Part shown: positions 9,152 to 17,467 of the stretch, piece after piece
Position numbering within the stretch: position 1 is the stretch's first letter
Layout of the letters: each line of letters begins with the position of its first letter
NCBI RefSeq assembly: GCF_036227105.1
Contig: NZ_CP109434.1
Span: 8,652,501 to 8,716,500 of the forward strand
DNA length: 64,000 nucleotides
DNA from: Amycolatopsis sp. NBC_01488
GTDB taxonomy: Bacteria > Actinomycetota > Actinomycetes > Mycobacteriales > Pseudonocardiaceae
Direction: 5' to 3'
Notes under the pieces: model-generated
Seen by the model: only the letters and a program-made list of their open reading frames with translations
The model's database searches: none
What the model was told of the DNA's origin: nothing
Program-made: the position numbers and the translations under genes

Positions 9152-9571
9152 GCGAAGACCAGCAGCCGGCTTCTCGCGACATCGCCTCGCGGGCCGCAGA
9201 CCGGCGTGCACCCGCGGAGCCGCCGCCGGGTTCGCCTTGACCGCAGAACTGGCATTCGGTGCCGGTGTCGGTGAGCGGCCCGGCGGTGCAGGCGCGGCGC
9301 CCCTGGTCGTCCTCCTCGGCTTGCCTGGTGCTCACCTTGATGCGACCGCGGGACCGCAACTTGGTGTGCCCTGTCCAGGCACTGCAGGTTCCGGGAGCCG
9401 GCAAGGGGCGCCCGTCTCACTGGACCCGCGTGGCGGTCGACCGCAAGCTTTCCCCAAAGTCTCCTCAACCCTCGGCGGCGACAGTCGATGGGCCCGGCGA
9501 GCACGGGCGCCGGGTCCGGTTTCCGAACAGAGGAGAAGCGACATGAGCAACTGTTCCCCCATGGCGAGATC
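9152..9571. other. Gene-poor stretch before the chitosanase relic
   Basis: Open frames exist on both strands, but none has a ribosome site, a recognisable domain or an unambiguous coding pattern. A minus-strand frame at 9126-9404 carries a CQFCG pair, but nothing else supports it. The stretch probably holds the lost 5' part of the chitosanase locus or a promoter region. Confidence 0.4.
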
Positions 9572-9982
9572 CGGGCGGGTGGGTCGAAGAACTCCGGTTA
9601 CCCCGACGCCTGGCGGCAGGCCGCGGGTGACCAGGTCTTCCGCGACGTCCAGGAGTCCGAACGGGACCGGAGCTATTTCGACCCGGCCGTTTCACTGGCC
9701 AAACAGGACGGTCTGCGAGCGCTGGGTCAGTTCGCCTGCTACGACGCTGCGGTGGTGCACGGGTACAACGGCCTCCAGTCGATCCGTTCCCGCGCGCTCG
9801 GGCGCGCCACCCCGCCGGCCCAGGGCGGCGACGAGGCCGCATATCTCAACGCTTTCCTCGACGAGCGCGTGATCGAGATGAAGAAGGAAGCCGCGCAACG
9901 CGTCTGGCTCCAGCAAGGCAACTTCGACCTCGCCACCCGGCTTCGCCGGCACGTTTACGGCCAGGCCTTCGAAATCGCGTGA
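9572..9982 (+). pseudogene. GH46 chitosanase relic, N-terminus missing
   Basis: The frame ending at 9982 encodes a recognisable C-terminal part of a GH46 endo-chitosanase: AWRQAAGDQVFRDVQ, YFDPAVSLAKQDGLRALGQF, YDAAVVHGYNG and TPPAQGGDEAAYLNAFLDERV, ending RHVYGQAFEIA. GH46 enzymes cut chitosan with a Glu/Asp pair located in the N-terminal third. That third and the signal peptide are absent, and the usual insert before the final QQGN block is shortened. The reading frame upstream is not chitosanase-like, so this fragment cannot be an active enzyme. Confidence 0.75.
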
Positions 9983-9989
9983 CGGACCT

Positions 9990-11798
9990 TCATCCGGCCG
10001 AAGCAAGCGCGAAGTACAGCAGTCCGGTCGCGGTGAAGTCGTCGGCGGGCTCGACGCTCTGCCAGGCTCCGACGTCGTCGAGGTAGCGGGCACCGTGGCC
10101 GTCGAAGCGGGCGAAGTCCGGGACGGCGCAGGCACGCATCGTCGGGAAATGGTTGAGCTCGGCGAACTTTTTCGCTTGGTTCGGGCCGTTCACCGCGGCG
10201 CCGGCGAGGGGCTCGCCGGTCAGGTTGGCGGCCTGGTGTTCCGGGCAGTGCGGGTAGACGGTACCGGCGCCGATGACGAACGACGAGCCCCATGCGTTCG
10301 CGCCGAGCACCCAGTTTCGCTGCCCGGTGGCGAATGCGGCATAGGTGCCGGTGCCGGTGACGCGCGCGTGGAGCAGCGCGGTCGTGGCGAGGCCGAAGGT
10401 GTGCGGGACGGAGTCGAACTCCGTGTAGCTCGCTCCGGCGCGGAAAGGATCCTTGGCGGCGCGGTCGCGGCCGGCGTCGAGCTGGCGCGTGAGGTCACCG
10501 AGCAGGTCCTCACGGCTGACGTCGGCGACCGGCTGTCCTCGGTCGACGAGGCGGATGAGGTCCGCGTGCGCGAGTGCGCTGACGTCCCCCACGCCAAGGG
10601 TGCCTTTGGTATCCGACGCGAGGTATGCGGCAGCCCAGCTTCCGGCGTCGCGGGCCCAATCGCCGGTGCGCGGATCATCGAGTGCCTGGCCCGCCAAGGC
10701 GAGTTCCGCCGCCGCGAGTTCGAGGTCGTCCTGCCAGGAGTCCTCCGGGTAGAAGGCGTGCGGGAACGCGGTGGTCAGCTCGCCGTCCGGCCGGCGATCC
10801 GCCTGGGCGTAGAGCTTCGCGGCCTTGTCGAGCTTGCGCCGCGCGCCGTAGCCGGTGTCCAGCTGGGCGGCGAGGGCGAACGCGGCCGCGACCTTGCCGG
10901 CCAGGTTCGGGCTGATCGGCGCTCCGGGCTCGGCGGCCCGGAACACCGGCCGGTCGGTGAGCTCGTCGGTCTCCGGAAGCCGCCAGATGTCGTGGTCGGA
11001 GCGGACGGCCTCGTTCCCCGCCCCGATGCCGACCTGGGCGTAGAGCGTGCCGGAGTCGTCGTCCCACATCCGGTCCAGCCAGTCCATGCCGTGCCGGGTC
11101 TCGGCGGCGAGATCGGCGCCGCCGACGCGTGAATCCCGTTGCGCCAGCAACAAAGCCGAGACCGAGTACGCGGCGGTGTGCGTGAACTTCAGGAAGTCCC
11201 CCGCGTCGGCCCAGCCGCCGGACACGTCGACCGGGCCGCCGTCCGGAGCCAGCTGCCCGTCGAGCAGTTCCGTGCCTTCCTCGTTGTAGCGCGGCGTCCG
11301 GTAGACCGTCGCGTGGCGGTCGTTCAGGTGCGCCGGTCCGCGCCGCAGGCCTGATCGGACGAAGCCGGCGCCGTCCCGCTGGGCTTGGAAGAACTTGACG
11401 TTCGACGCGACGATGGGCCCGAACAGGTCGGCGGCCGGGGCCACCCGGAACGGCGGCGACGGCGGAGCACCGGGTACCTGGACTCGATAGCTGCCGGGCG
11501 TCTTCACCGCCGAAAGGTCCAGCACCCGCACTGCCGTGAAGGAATCGTTCCAGGCTCCGGTCGTCGCGCCCGCGGCACCGGAGAACACCGTCTGCCCGGC
11601 GGTGTCGACGACCTGGAACCCGACTTCGCCGGGGTCCTGCTGAGCGAACAGGTAGGCGTGCTTGGTTTCCCCGGGTGCGTAGCCGACCTGGTCCACCCGG
11701 ACGAAGCCGGTGACCGGCGGTTCGGGAGTGGCGCTGCAGCCGGCGAAGAGCGCGGTGCCGAGCACGACGGCGATCGGTGCGGACATCTTGGGACGCAT
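9990..11798 (-). CDS. GH9 family cellulase-like lipoprotein
   Basis: The 602-residue product has a lipoprotein signal (MRPKMSAPIAVVLGTALFAGC, Cys at 21). An N-terminal Ig-like domain of GH9 enzymes follows (VDQVGYAPGETKHAYLF...GSYRVQV, about 30-115). The (alpha/alpha)6 barrel starts with VSGGWADAGDFLKF at about residue 200, whose aspartates are the GH9 base residues. The conserved C-terminal region includes RNWVLGANAWGSSFVIG and, at the end, WQSVEPADDFTATG, where the Glu matches the acid catalyst position. GH9 proteins are mainly endoglucanases, but lipid-anchored forms may act on soluble beta-glucans. It faces the ROK/GH16 pair and may share its substrate. Confidence 0.9.
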   Translation of the reverse strand: MRPKMSAPIAVVLGTALFAGCSATPEPPVTGFVRVDQVGYAPGETKHAYLFAQQDPGEVGFQVVDTAGQTVFSGAAGATTGAWNDSFTAVRVLDLSAVKTPGSYRVQVPGAPPSPPFRVAPAADLFGPIVASNVKFFQAQRDGAGFVRSGLRRGPAHLNDRHATVYRTPRYNEEGTELLDGQLAPDGGPVDVSGGWADAGDFLKFTHTAAYSVSALLLAQRDSRVGGADLAAETRHGMDWLDRMWDDDSGTLYAQVGIGAGNEAVRSDHDIWRLPETDELTDRPVFRAAEPGAPISPNLAGKVAAAFALAAQLDTGYGARRKLDKAAKLYAQADRRPDGELTTAFPHAFYPEDSWQDDLELAAAELALAGQALDDPRTGDWARDAGSWAAAYLASDTKGTLGVGDVSALAHADLIRLVDRGQPVADVSREDLLGDLTRQLDAGRDRAAKDPFRAGASYTEFDSVPHTFGLATTALLHARVTGTGTYAAFATGQRNWVLGANAWGSSFVIGAGTVYPHCPEHQAANLTGEPLAGAAVNGPNQAKKFAELNHFPTMRACAVPDFARFDGHGARYLDDVGAWQSVEPADDFTATGLLYFALASAG

Positions 11799-11874
11799 TG
11801 CGCGACCTTCACCCCGGTTCGATGAGACGACGATGGGATATCACCTGTTCATGAGAGGTGCCAACAGCGTTGGC

Positions 11875-13014
11875 TCACAGCGGGAACAGCTTGGACTTGG
11901 CCATGGCCAATGCGGCGTGCAGCGCTCCGGTGCGGACCGCGTCGCCCGGTACCGCGCTCAGCTCGAGGCGGGGCCGCGACACCGCGATCTCCGCCAGGTC
12001 CGCCCCGATCAGCTCGAGCAGTGCCCCGCCGCCGGCTTCGGCGACGTCCCCGGCGAGCACGATCAGCTCGGGATCCAGCACGGACACCACCGAGGCCAGG
12101 CCCGTGGCCAGCCTGGTCGCGAGTTCGGCAAGGAACGGGCCGGGCCCGGCGCGGCCGACGGCCTCGGCCGCCGACTCCCCGCCGACGCCGTGTGCCCGGG
12201 CAAGCTCCAGGACCGCCGCGGCACCGGCCGTCAGCTGGAAGCCGCCGTGCCCGCCCCGGCCGACGTCGCGGGACAACGGCGCGCCTGGCACCGGCAGGTA
12301 GCTGACCTCACCGGCGGCGCCGTTGGCACCATGGCGGATCCGGCCGTCCACCACCACGGCCATGCCCAGCCCGTCGGACACCCACAGCAGGACGAAGCTG
12401 TCGACGCCCTGCGCGTGACCGATCCGCATCTCCGCGATCGCCGCCGCGTTCACGTCGTTCTCCAAGGCGACGTCGATCCCCAGCGCGGCGGTCAGGGAGG
12501 CCGGCAGATCCGGCAGATGCCACCCGGTCATGTGCGGCGCGAACCCCAGTTCACCCGTTCGCGGATGGATCGCACCCGGCGTCGCGATCACCACCTGGTG
12601 CAGGTCGGCGACCCGGAGGCCCGCCTGGGCCGCAGCGGCTTCGATGGTGGGACGCAGCCGCGTGAGGGAGCCTGCGGGGACTTCGCGTTCGGCCACGGAG
12701 ACTCCGGTCGCGTCCACGATGGCGACCGCGGTACGCCACGGCGTCACGCTGACCCCCGCGACATGCACCGAGCGCGGGTTCGCGACGAACAGCCTGGCGT
12801 TCGGCCCCCGCTCCCCGGCCCCGTCGACACCGGCCGGCAGCACGAGACCGCTCGCCTCCAGCCGGCCGATCACCTGGGTCACGGTCGGATGCGTCAGCCC
12901 GGTCAGCTCGACGAGTTGCGCCCTCGACAGCGCGCCCCGCGCCAGCAGCAGCTCGAACGCCGCCTTGTCGTTGATGGTCCGCAAGAGCCCCGGACGCCCC
13001 GGTTTGGTGATCAA
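11875..13014 (-). CDS. ROK-family transcriptional repressor
   Basis: The product has about 380 residues: an N-terminal winged helix (GALSRAQLVELTGLTHPTVTQVIGRLEASGLV, about 25-60), then a ROK sugar-kinase-like fold with an ENDVNAAAIAEMRIG segment and GEVSYLPVPG. The cysteine zinc motif of NagC/Mlc proteins is not seen; GRGGHGG stands in its place. ROK repressors release DNA on binding a sugar. The start is TTG; the codon at 13014, four bases after AAGGAG, fits better than the TTG at 13017. It is divergent from the GH16 gene and shares palindromic sites with it, so it probably controls both genes. Confidence 0.9.
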   Translation of the reverse strand: MITKPGRPGLLRTINDKAAFELLLARGALSRAQLVELTGLTHPTVTQVIGRLEASGLVLPAGVDGAGERGPNARLFVANPRSVHVAGVSVTPWRTAVAIVDATGVSVAEREVPAGSLTRLRPTIEAAAAQAGLRVADLHQVVIATPGAIHPRTGELGFAPHMTGWHLPDLPASLTAALGIDVALENDVNAAAIAEMRIGHAQGVDSFVLLWVSDGLGMAVVVDGRIRHGANGAAGEVSYLPVPGAPLSRDVGRGGHGGFQLTAGAAAVLELARAHGVGGESAAEAVGRAGPGPFLAELATRLATGLASVVSVLDPELIVLAGDVAEAGGGALLELIGADLAEIAVSRPRLELSAVPGDAVRTGALHAALAMAKSKLFPL

Positions 13015-13036
13015 CAAACTCCTTCTTGCAGGATTC

Positions 13037-13046
13037 CTTCATGAAG
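13037..13046. promoter_or_regulatory. Candidate ROK operator at the regulator's own promoter
   Basis: The perfect 10-base palindrome CTTCATGAAG lies 20-30 bases upstream of the ROK start codon. It shares the core CTTCAT/ATGAAG with the large palindrome at 13101-13131. A minus-strand CATACT at 13055-13060 could be the -10 of the regulator gene, placing this site around the transcription start (autorepression, inferred). Confidence 0.55.
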
Positions 13047-13100
13047 CTTCGCCCAGTATGGCACATGCTTGACGGTCAGCGTCGCAGGTCATAGCCTCGT

Positions 13101-13131
13101 CCACTATATGAAGGGTTCCTTCATATAGTGG
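13101..13131. promoter_or_regulatory. Perfect 14+3+14 palindrome upstream of the GH16 gene (ROK operator)
   Basis: Left arm CCACTATATGAAGG (13101-13114) and right arm CCTTCATATAGTGG (13118-13131) are perfect complements around a 3-base centre. It lies 20 bases before the GH16 start and just downstream of a TTGACG element (13069-13074). A repressor bound here would block transcription of the glucanase. The adjacent ROK gene is the natural candidate. Confidence 0.75.
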
Positions 13132-13153
13132 TCTCCGACCTCGAGGAGGAGTC

Positions 13154-13990
13154 TTGAACCGTCTCTTGAGGATCTGCGGCGCCTTGATGCTCTTCGGAGC
13201 AGCGCTGACGCCGGTCACACCGGCCATCGCCGCGCCGGCGTGGATCCCGGTCTGGCAGGACGACTTCGACGGGGAAGCCGGCAGCCCGCCGGACCCGGGC
13301 AAGTGGACCGCCCAGATCGGCGGCGACGGCTGGGGCAACCAGGAACTGGAGTACTACACCGCCAGTACCCGCAATGCCGCGCTCAACGGTGAAGGTCAGC
13401 TGGCCATCTCCGCGCTCGAGGAACAGCCGGAAGGCTCTACGTGCTGGTACGGCCCGTGCCGGTACAGCTCGGCGCGGTTGACCACCAAGGACAAGTTCGC
13501 CCAGCAGTACGGCAAGATCGAAGCCAGGATGAAGGTGCCTTCGGGCAAGGGCATGTGGCCGGCCTTCTGGATGATGGGCAACGACTTCGACACCGCGGAA
13601 TGGCCGAACTGCGGCGAGATCGACGTCATGGAGAATGTCGCCAGCGAGCCGGACACCGTGTACGGCACCCTCCACGGCCCCGGCTACTTCGACGAAAACG
13701 GCCCGGGCGGATCCACTCGCACCCCGGACGGCACCCCGCTCTCCGCGGCCTTCCACACCTACGGCGTCGAGTGGCAGCCGAACTCGGTGTCCTGGTTCAT
13801 CGACGACACGCGCTACCTGACCTTGACGCCCGCCAACATCCCCGCCGGCAACCGCTGGGTCTTCGACCACCCGTTCTTCACGCTCCTGAACCTCGCGGTG
13901 GGCGGAACCTGGCCGGGCAGCCCCGACTCCTCGACCGCATTCCCGCAGCAGCTGCTCGTCGACTACGTCCACGTGTTCAGCGCCGCCTGA
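13154..13990 (+). CDS. Secreted GH16 endo-beta-glucanase (laminarinase-like)
   Basis: The 278-residue product starts at TTG, two bases after a GAGGAGGAG ribosome site. A signal peptide ends at about residue 27 (TPAIAAPA). The GH16 catalytic motif GEIDVMENV lies at about residues 154-162, with nucleophile and acid Glu separated by the standard I-D-x-M spacing. WQDDFDGE near the N-terminus, GMWPAFWMMG, FHTYGVEWQPNSVSWFIDD and LLNLAVGGTWPG are further GH16 blocks. Beta-1,3-glucan is the likely substrate. The domain is alone, without a carbohydrate-binding module. Its divergent ROK regulator and the palindrome upstream suggest sugar-inducible expression. Confidence 0.93.
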   Translation: MNRLLRICGALMLFGAALTPVTPAIAAPAWIPVWQDDFDGEAGSPPDPGKWTAQIGGDGWGNQELEYYTASTRNAALNGEGQLAISALEEQPEGSTCWYGPCRYSSARLTTKDKFAQQYGKIEARMKVPSGKGMWPAFWMMGNDFDTAEWPNCGEIDVMENVASEPDTVYGTLHGPGYFDENGPGGSTRTPDGTPLSAAFHTYGVEWQPNSVSWFIDDTRYLTLTPANIPAGNRWVFDHPFFTLLNLAVGGTWPGSPDSSTAFPQQLLVDYVHVFSAA

Positions 13991-13997
13991 CACCGGC

Positions 13998-14038
13998 GTA
14001 TCCCTTGGCCCGGCCCCGACAGCCAGGCCAAGGGATAC
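13998..14038. terminator. Terminator hairpin between convergent GH16 and SDR genes
   Basis: GTATCCCTTGGCC (13998-14010) and GGCCAAGGGATAC (14026-14038) form a perfect 13-pair stem with a 15-base loop. It lies directly after the GH16 stop and can serve both converging transcripts. Confidence 0.75.
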
Positions 14039-14149
14039 ACCCCGGGGCGCCGGTCGTCGCACACGAGCGGGCTGCTCTTCGGCCCGATTACGATCCAGCA
14101 CCAGCCGCAGACGGCAGCCAAACGTGTCTGCGCCGACCGATGGTGAAGG

Positions 14150-14983
14150 TCAGTCCAGGTGCGCGGTGGCGACCGACTTCTCCTGCCACGGCCTGATGTC
14201 GTCGGCGATGTGGTCCACCTTGACCTGCCAGCGGTCGATGGCGTCGCCGCCGAGCAACAGGTGGGCAGGCAGCTTGTCCTGACCGGTGACCTCGTGGATG
14301 AGGGCCGCGCCCTTGACCGGGTCGCCCAGTTGGGTGTGGTTGGCTTCGCCGACCCAGTCCAATGTGGAGTGTGCCGGGGTGCCGTCGTAGGCCGGGATGC
14401 GGTTCGCCGGGACGGACAGCGAGCTCTGGTCGAGGAAGTCGGTGCGGAACACGCCCGGCTCGACGACCATGCTCTGGATCCCGAAGGGCGCCAGCTCCAC
14501 TGACAATGCCTCGCTGATACCGGCGACCGCGAACTTCGATGCGCTGTACCTGCTCACGCCGGGCTCGCCCTCGAAGCCGGAGCGCGATCCGATGTGGACG
14601 ATCTTGCCGCCGCCCGCTTCCCGCAGGTACGGCAGCACCGCGCGAGTCATGTTGATCAGCCCGAAGACGTTCAGGTCGAACAGCGACCGCGCCTCGGCGT
14701 CGCTGACCTCCTCCAGCGCGCCGAGCAGACCTCGCCCGGCGTTGTTGACCAGGACGTCGATGCCACCGAACCGCTCTGCCACGGACTCCACGGCCGGGCC
14801 GATGGCGGCGGTGTCGGTCACGTCCAGCGCGACCGGGAACACCCGCTCGGCGGTCTTGAGGTCGTCGGGCAGGCGGTCCGGGTTGCGCACCGCGACCGCG
14901 ACCGTGTCGCCGCCGGCCAAGGCCGTGCGGGCGATCTCCGCGCCGAGTCCGCGGGACGCTCCGGTGATGAACCAGGTGGCCAT
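14150..14983 (-). CDS. Short-chain dehydrogenase/reductase
   Basis: The 277-residue classical SDR has the cofactor motif TGASRGLG at residues 7-14, DVTD at about 55-58, the NNAGRG loop, catalytic Ser in IGSRSGF and the YSASK active-site Tyr/Lys at about 150-154. It should reduce or oxidise a carbonyl with NAD(P). The basic residues after the first strand (AVRNPDR) suggest NADP. It is divergent from the MmyB-like gene at 15152, a common arrangement in which the regulator controls the reductase. The substrate is unknown. Confidence 0.92.
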   Translation of the reverse strand: MATWFITGASRGLGAEIARTALAGGDTVAVAVRNPDRLPDDLKTAERVFPVALDVTDTAAIGPAVESVAERFGGIDVLVNNAGRGLLGALEEVSDAEARSLFDLNVFGLINMTRAVLPYLREAGGGKIVHIGSRSGFEGEPGVSRYSASKFAVAGISEALSVELAPFGIQSMVVEPGVFRTDFLDQSSLSVPANRIPAYDGTPAHSTLDWVGEANHTQLGDPVKGAALIHEVTGQDKLPAHLLLGGDAIDRWQVKVDHIADDIRPWQEKSVATAHLD

Positions 14984-15151
14984 GATCTCGTCCTTCCGCT
15001 GGGCCCTTCCCGGGGCCGGTTGATGACTGTGCCCTGCACACAACCAGCCGTGAGCAGCGAAAAGGTGGCCGAACCGGGCCCTGCCGGTCGGGGGACGAAC
15101 TGGGCGACCCTGAGCCCGGTCCGGCGCCCCGGCCGGCTGCACCCTGGTTCC

Positions 15152-15697
15152 ATGGACACCACACCGAGACTCCCCCGTCAGCGTGTGCGTCCGGCCACCC
15201 GCCGGCTCATGGAGGGCCTTCGCGCGCCGGCGTATCTGCTGGGCCGCCGGCTGGACATGCTGGCCGGCAACCGGCTCGCCGGCGCGCTCATCGCGGACTT
15301 TCCGTCCGTGCCCCGGCCGGAGCGCAACCAGGCCAGGTTCGTCTTCACCGACCCTCACGCCCGCGAGCTGTTCGCCGACTGGCCCGCCGCGGCGGGCACC
15401 ACGACCGCGTTGCTGCACCGTTACGCGCGACGCCACCACGACGACCCCGAACTCCGAGAGCTGATCGGCGACCTGTCCATCCGCAGCCCCGAGTTCGCCG
15501 CCCGGTGGGCGGACACCCGGCAGCGCACGACCGAGGTCACCGCGTACCACCACCCGCTGGTCGGCGACCTCACCCTGACCTGCCAGACCTGGCGGGAAGC
15601 AGGCGACCCGGACCAGCTGCTGGTCGTGCAGACCGCCGAACCGGGGTCATCCTCCGAGGCTGCGCTGACCCTGCTGGCTCAGCTCGCCACCCGGTAG
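15152..15697 (+). CDS. MmyB-like ligand-binding protein, helix-turn-helix missing
   Basis: The 181-residue product matches the C-terminal ligand-binding domain of XRE/MmyB regulators: MEGLRAPAYLLGRRLDMLAGNRLAGALIADF, FVFTDPHARELFADW, SPEFAARWADT and a final HPLVGDLTLTCQTWREAGDPDQLLVVQTAEPGS block. The N-terminal XRE helix-turn-helix that family members carry (about 80-100 residues) is absent: the sequence before the ATG at 15152 is not HTH-like. It is therefore either a 5'-truncated regulator or a stand-alone domain. It faces the SDR gene divergently. Confidence 0.7.
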   Translation: MDTTPRLPRQRVRPATRRLMEGLRAPAYLLGRRLDMLAGNRLAGALIADFPSVPRPERNQARFVFTDPHARELFADWPAAAGTTTALLHRYARRHHDDPELRELIGDLSIRSPEFAARWADTRQRTTEVTAYHHPLVGDLTLTCQTWREAGDPDQLLVVQTAEPGSSSEAALTLLAQLATR

Positions 15698-15924
15698 CCA
15701 CCCCTCGGCCCCGCGGGCCTTCTAGATTTGCGGCGCCGCGCTGCCCGCCGGCCGCCGCGTCCGCGGCAAGCTCGTCATCACCTTCTGAACGTCGCCCGCG
15801 CCAAAGGGGACCACTTTGTCCCTGGATACGCGGAGCCCTTTTCGACCCCCTTTTCCGGTGGCACGACTGGTTTTCTGAGGACACAGACCAATCAGGTCCG
15901 CCAGGGACTCGGAAAGGAACCATC

Positions 15925-16701
15925 ATGTCGCAGGTCATCACCACCACCCCGCTCACCGGCCGCGTCGCCGTCGTCACCGGCGCCAGCAGCGGCATCGGCG
16001 AGGCCACCGCGGAGCGGCTCGCCCAGCTCGGGGCCAAGGTCGCCGTCGCGGCCCGGCGCCAGGAAAACCTCGACGCGCTCGTGGCCCGGATCACCGAAGC
16101 CGGCGGCACCGCGCTGGCCGTTGCGCTCGACGTGACCGACCGCGAGGCCGTGCGCGAAGCGGCCCAGCGGGTCGAGCGGGAGCTGGGGCGCGTCGACCTC
16201 GTCGTCAACAACGCCGGCGTGCAGCTGATCTCGCCGATCGAAGACCTCAAGGTCGACGACTGGCAGCGCCAGATCGACCTGAACGTCACGGGCGTGATGA
16301 ACGTTCTCGGCGCGTTCGTGCCCCAGCTGATCGCTTCCGCGGCCGACGGCGGCCCCGCCGACCTGATCACGACGTCCTCCATCGCGGCGACGCGCGTCCT
16401 GGAAAAGTTTTCCGTCTACTCGGGAACCAAGGCCTACATCAGCCACTTCTCCCGCCTCGCGCGGGTCGAGCTGGGCCGGAAGATGGTGCGGGTGTCGGCG
16501 GTCGAACCCGGCATGGTCGACACCGAGCTGCCCGACCACGTCACCGACCCCGACGCCAGCAAGCTGATGGCCGACCTGCTCAACGACATCGAGTGTCTCA
16601 GCCCCGCCGACGTCGCGGAGACGATCGCGTTCATCGCGTCGGTCCCGCGGCACGTCAACCTCACCGAAATCACCATCCTTCCGACGGCCCAGGCGGTCTG
16701 A
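15925..16701 (+). CDS. Short-chain dehydrogenase/reductase
   Basis: The 258-residue SDR has TGASSGIG at about residues 19-26, NNAGVQ at about 95-100, catalytic Ser in TTSSIAA and YSGTK at about 170-174. AARRQ after the second strand suggests NADP preference. A GGAAAGGA ribosome site precedes the ATG. It resembles the clavulanate dehydrogenase-like/YdfG class of SDRs, acting on small carbonyls. A strong terminator follows. It is not closely similar to the other SDR in the window. Confidence 0.92.
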   Translation: MSQVITTTPLTGRVAVVTGASSGIGEATAERLAQLGAKVAVAARRQENLDALVARITEAGGTALAVALDVTDREAVREAAQRVERELGRVDLVVNNAGVQLISPIEDLKVDDWQRQIDLNVTGVMNVLGAFVPQLIASAADGGPADLITTSSIAATRVLEKFSVYSGTKAYISHFSRLARVELGRKMVRVSAVEPGMVDTELPDHVTDPDASKLMADLLNDIECLSPADVAETIAFIASVPRHVNLTEITILPTAQAV

Positions 16702-16715
16702 CCGCAACGGGTGAG

Positions 16716-16744
16716 GGGGCGCACCGGCCGGACCGGTGCGCCCC
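16716..16744 (+). terminator. Terminator hairpin after the SDR gene
   Basis: GGGGCGCACCGG (16716-16727) and CCGGTGCGCCCC (16733-16744) form a perfect 12-pair stem with a 5-base loop, followed by TTCGG. It lies just after the stop codon at 16701. Confidence 0.8.
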
Positions 16745-16779
16745 TTCGGCGTTCCCGGCCGCATCTTCAAAGGACCCTC

Positions 16780-17467
16780 ATGCACACCAACGCACTTCTC
16801 GTCCTGATCGGGGTCGTGGTGGCAGGCGCGCAAGCGGCTTCGCCGGCTCCAGCTCCCCGCGCCGACGCTGATGTTCCTGGCCGGCGCGGTCCTCGCCTTG
16901 CTGCCCACCACCGCCCGGGTCGAGCTGCCCCCGGAACTGGTCCTGGTCGTCCTGCTGCCGATCATTCTCTACTGGGAGGCGTACTCGACGTCCATCGCCC
17001 AGGTCCGCCGGTACTGGCGACCGGTGCTCCTCCTGGGCGTCCCGCTCGTGATCGGCACGGCCGCGGTCGCCGCCCTCGTGGCCCATGCGTTCGGCCTCGG
17101 CTGGGCGGCGGCCTGGATCCTGGGCGCGGTGCTCGCCCCCGCCGATGCCAGCGCGGTCGCCACCTACGCCCGGGCGCTGCCGTCCCGGTGGATGACCGTG
17201 CTGCGCGGGGAAAGCCTCATCAACGACGGCACCGCGCTCGTCGTCCTGGGGATCGCGATCGGCGCCGCCGGCGGGCAGCTCACGACCCTGCGGCTCGGCT
17301 GGTCCTACACCGTGGGTATCGCGGTCGGGCTCGCGGTCGCGGTCGTCGTGTTGCTGATCCTGCGCCACGTTCGCGAGCCGCTGGTGGTGGGGACTGTGGC
17401 CCTGGCGCAGCCCTTTGCGGCGGCGATGCTCGCCGAGACCCTGCACGCCGCCGTGCGGGTGAAAACA
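16780..17467 (+). pseudogene. Na+/H+ antiporter (CPA1/NhaP type), frameshifted and C-terminally truncated
   Basis: The ATG at 16780 begins MHTNALLVLIGVVVAGA. About 16 codons later the frame shifts, and the second frame carries RRLQLPAPTLMFLAGAVLALLP, the ELPPELVLVVLLPIILYWEAY segment, LAPADASAV and RGESLINDGTALVVLG, which hold the ion-binding Asp residues typical of cation/proton antiporters. One extra base in GGCGCGC near 16825 accounts for the shift. The protein stops matching after about 220 residues, at ETLHAAVRV (near 17462), where it runs into RHS coding sequence on the other strand. The second half of the transporter is lost. Confidence 0.85.
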
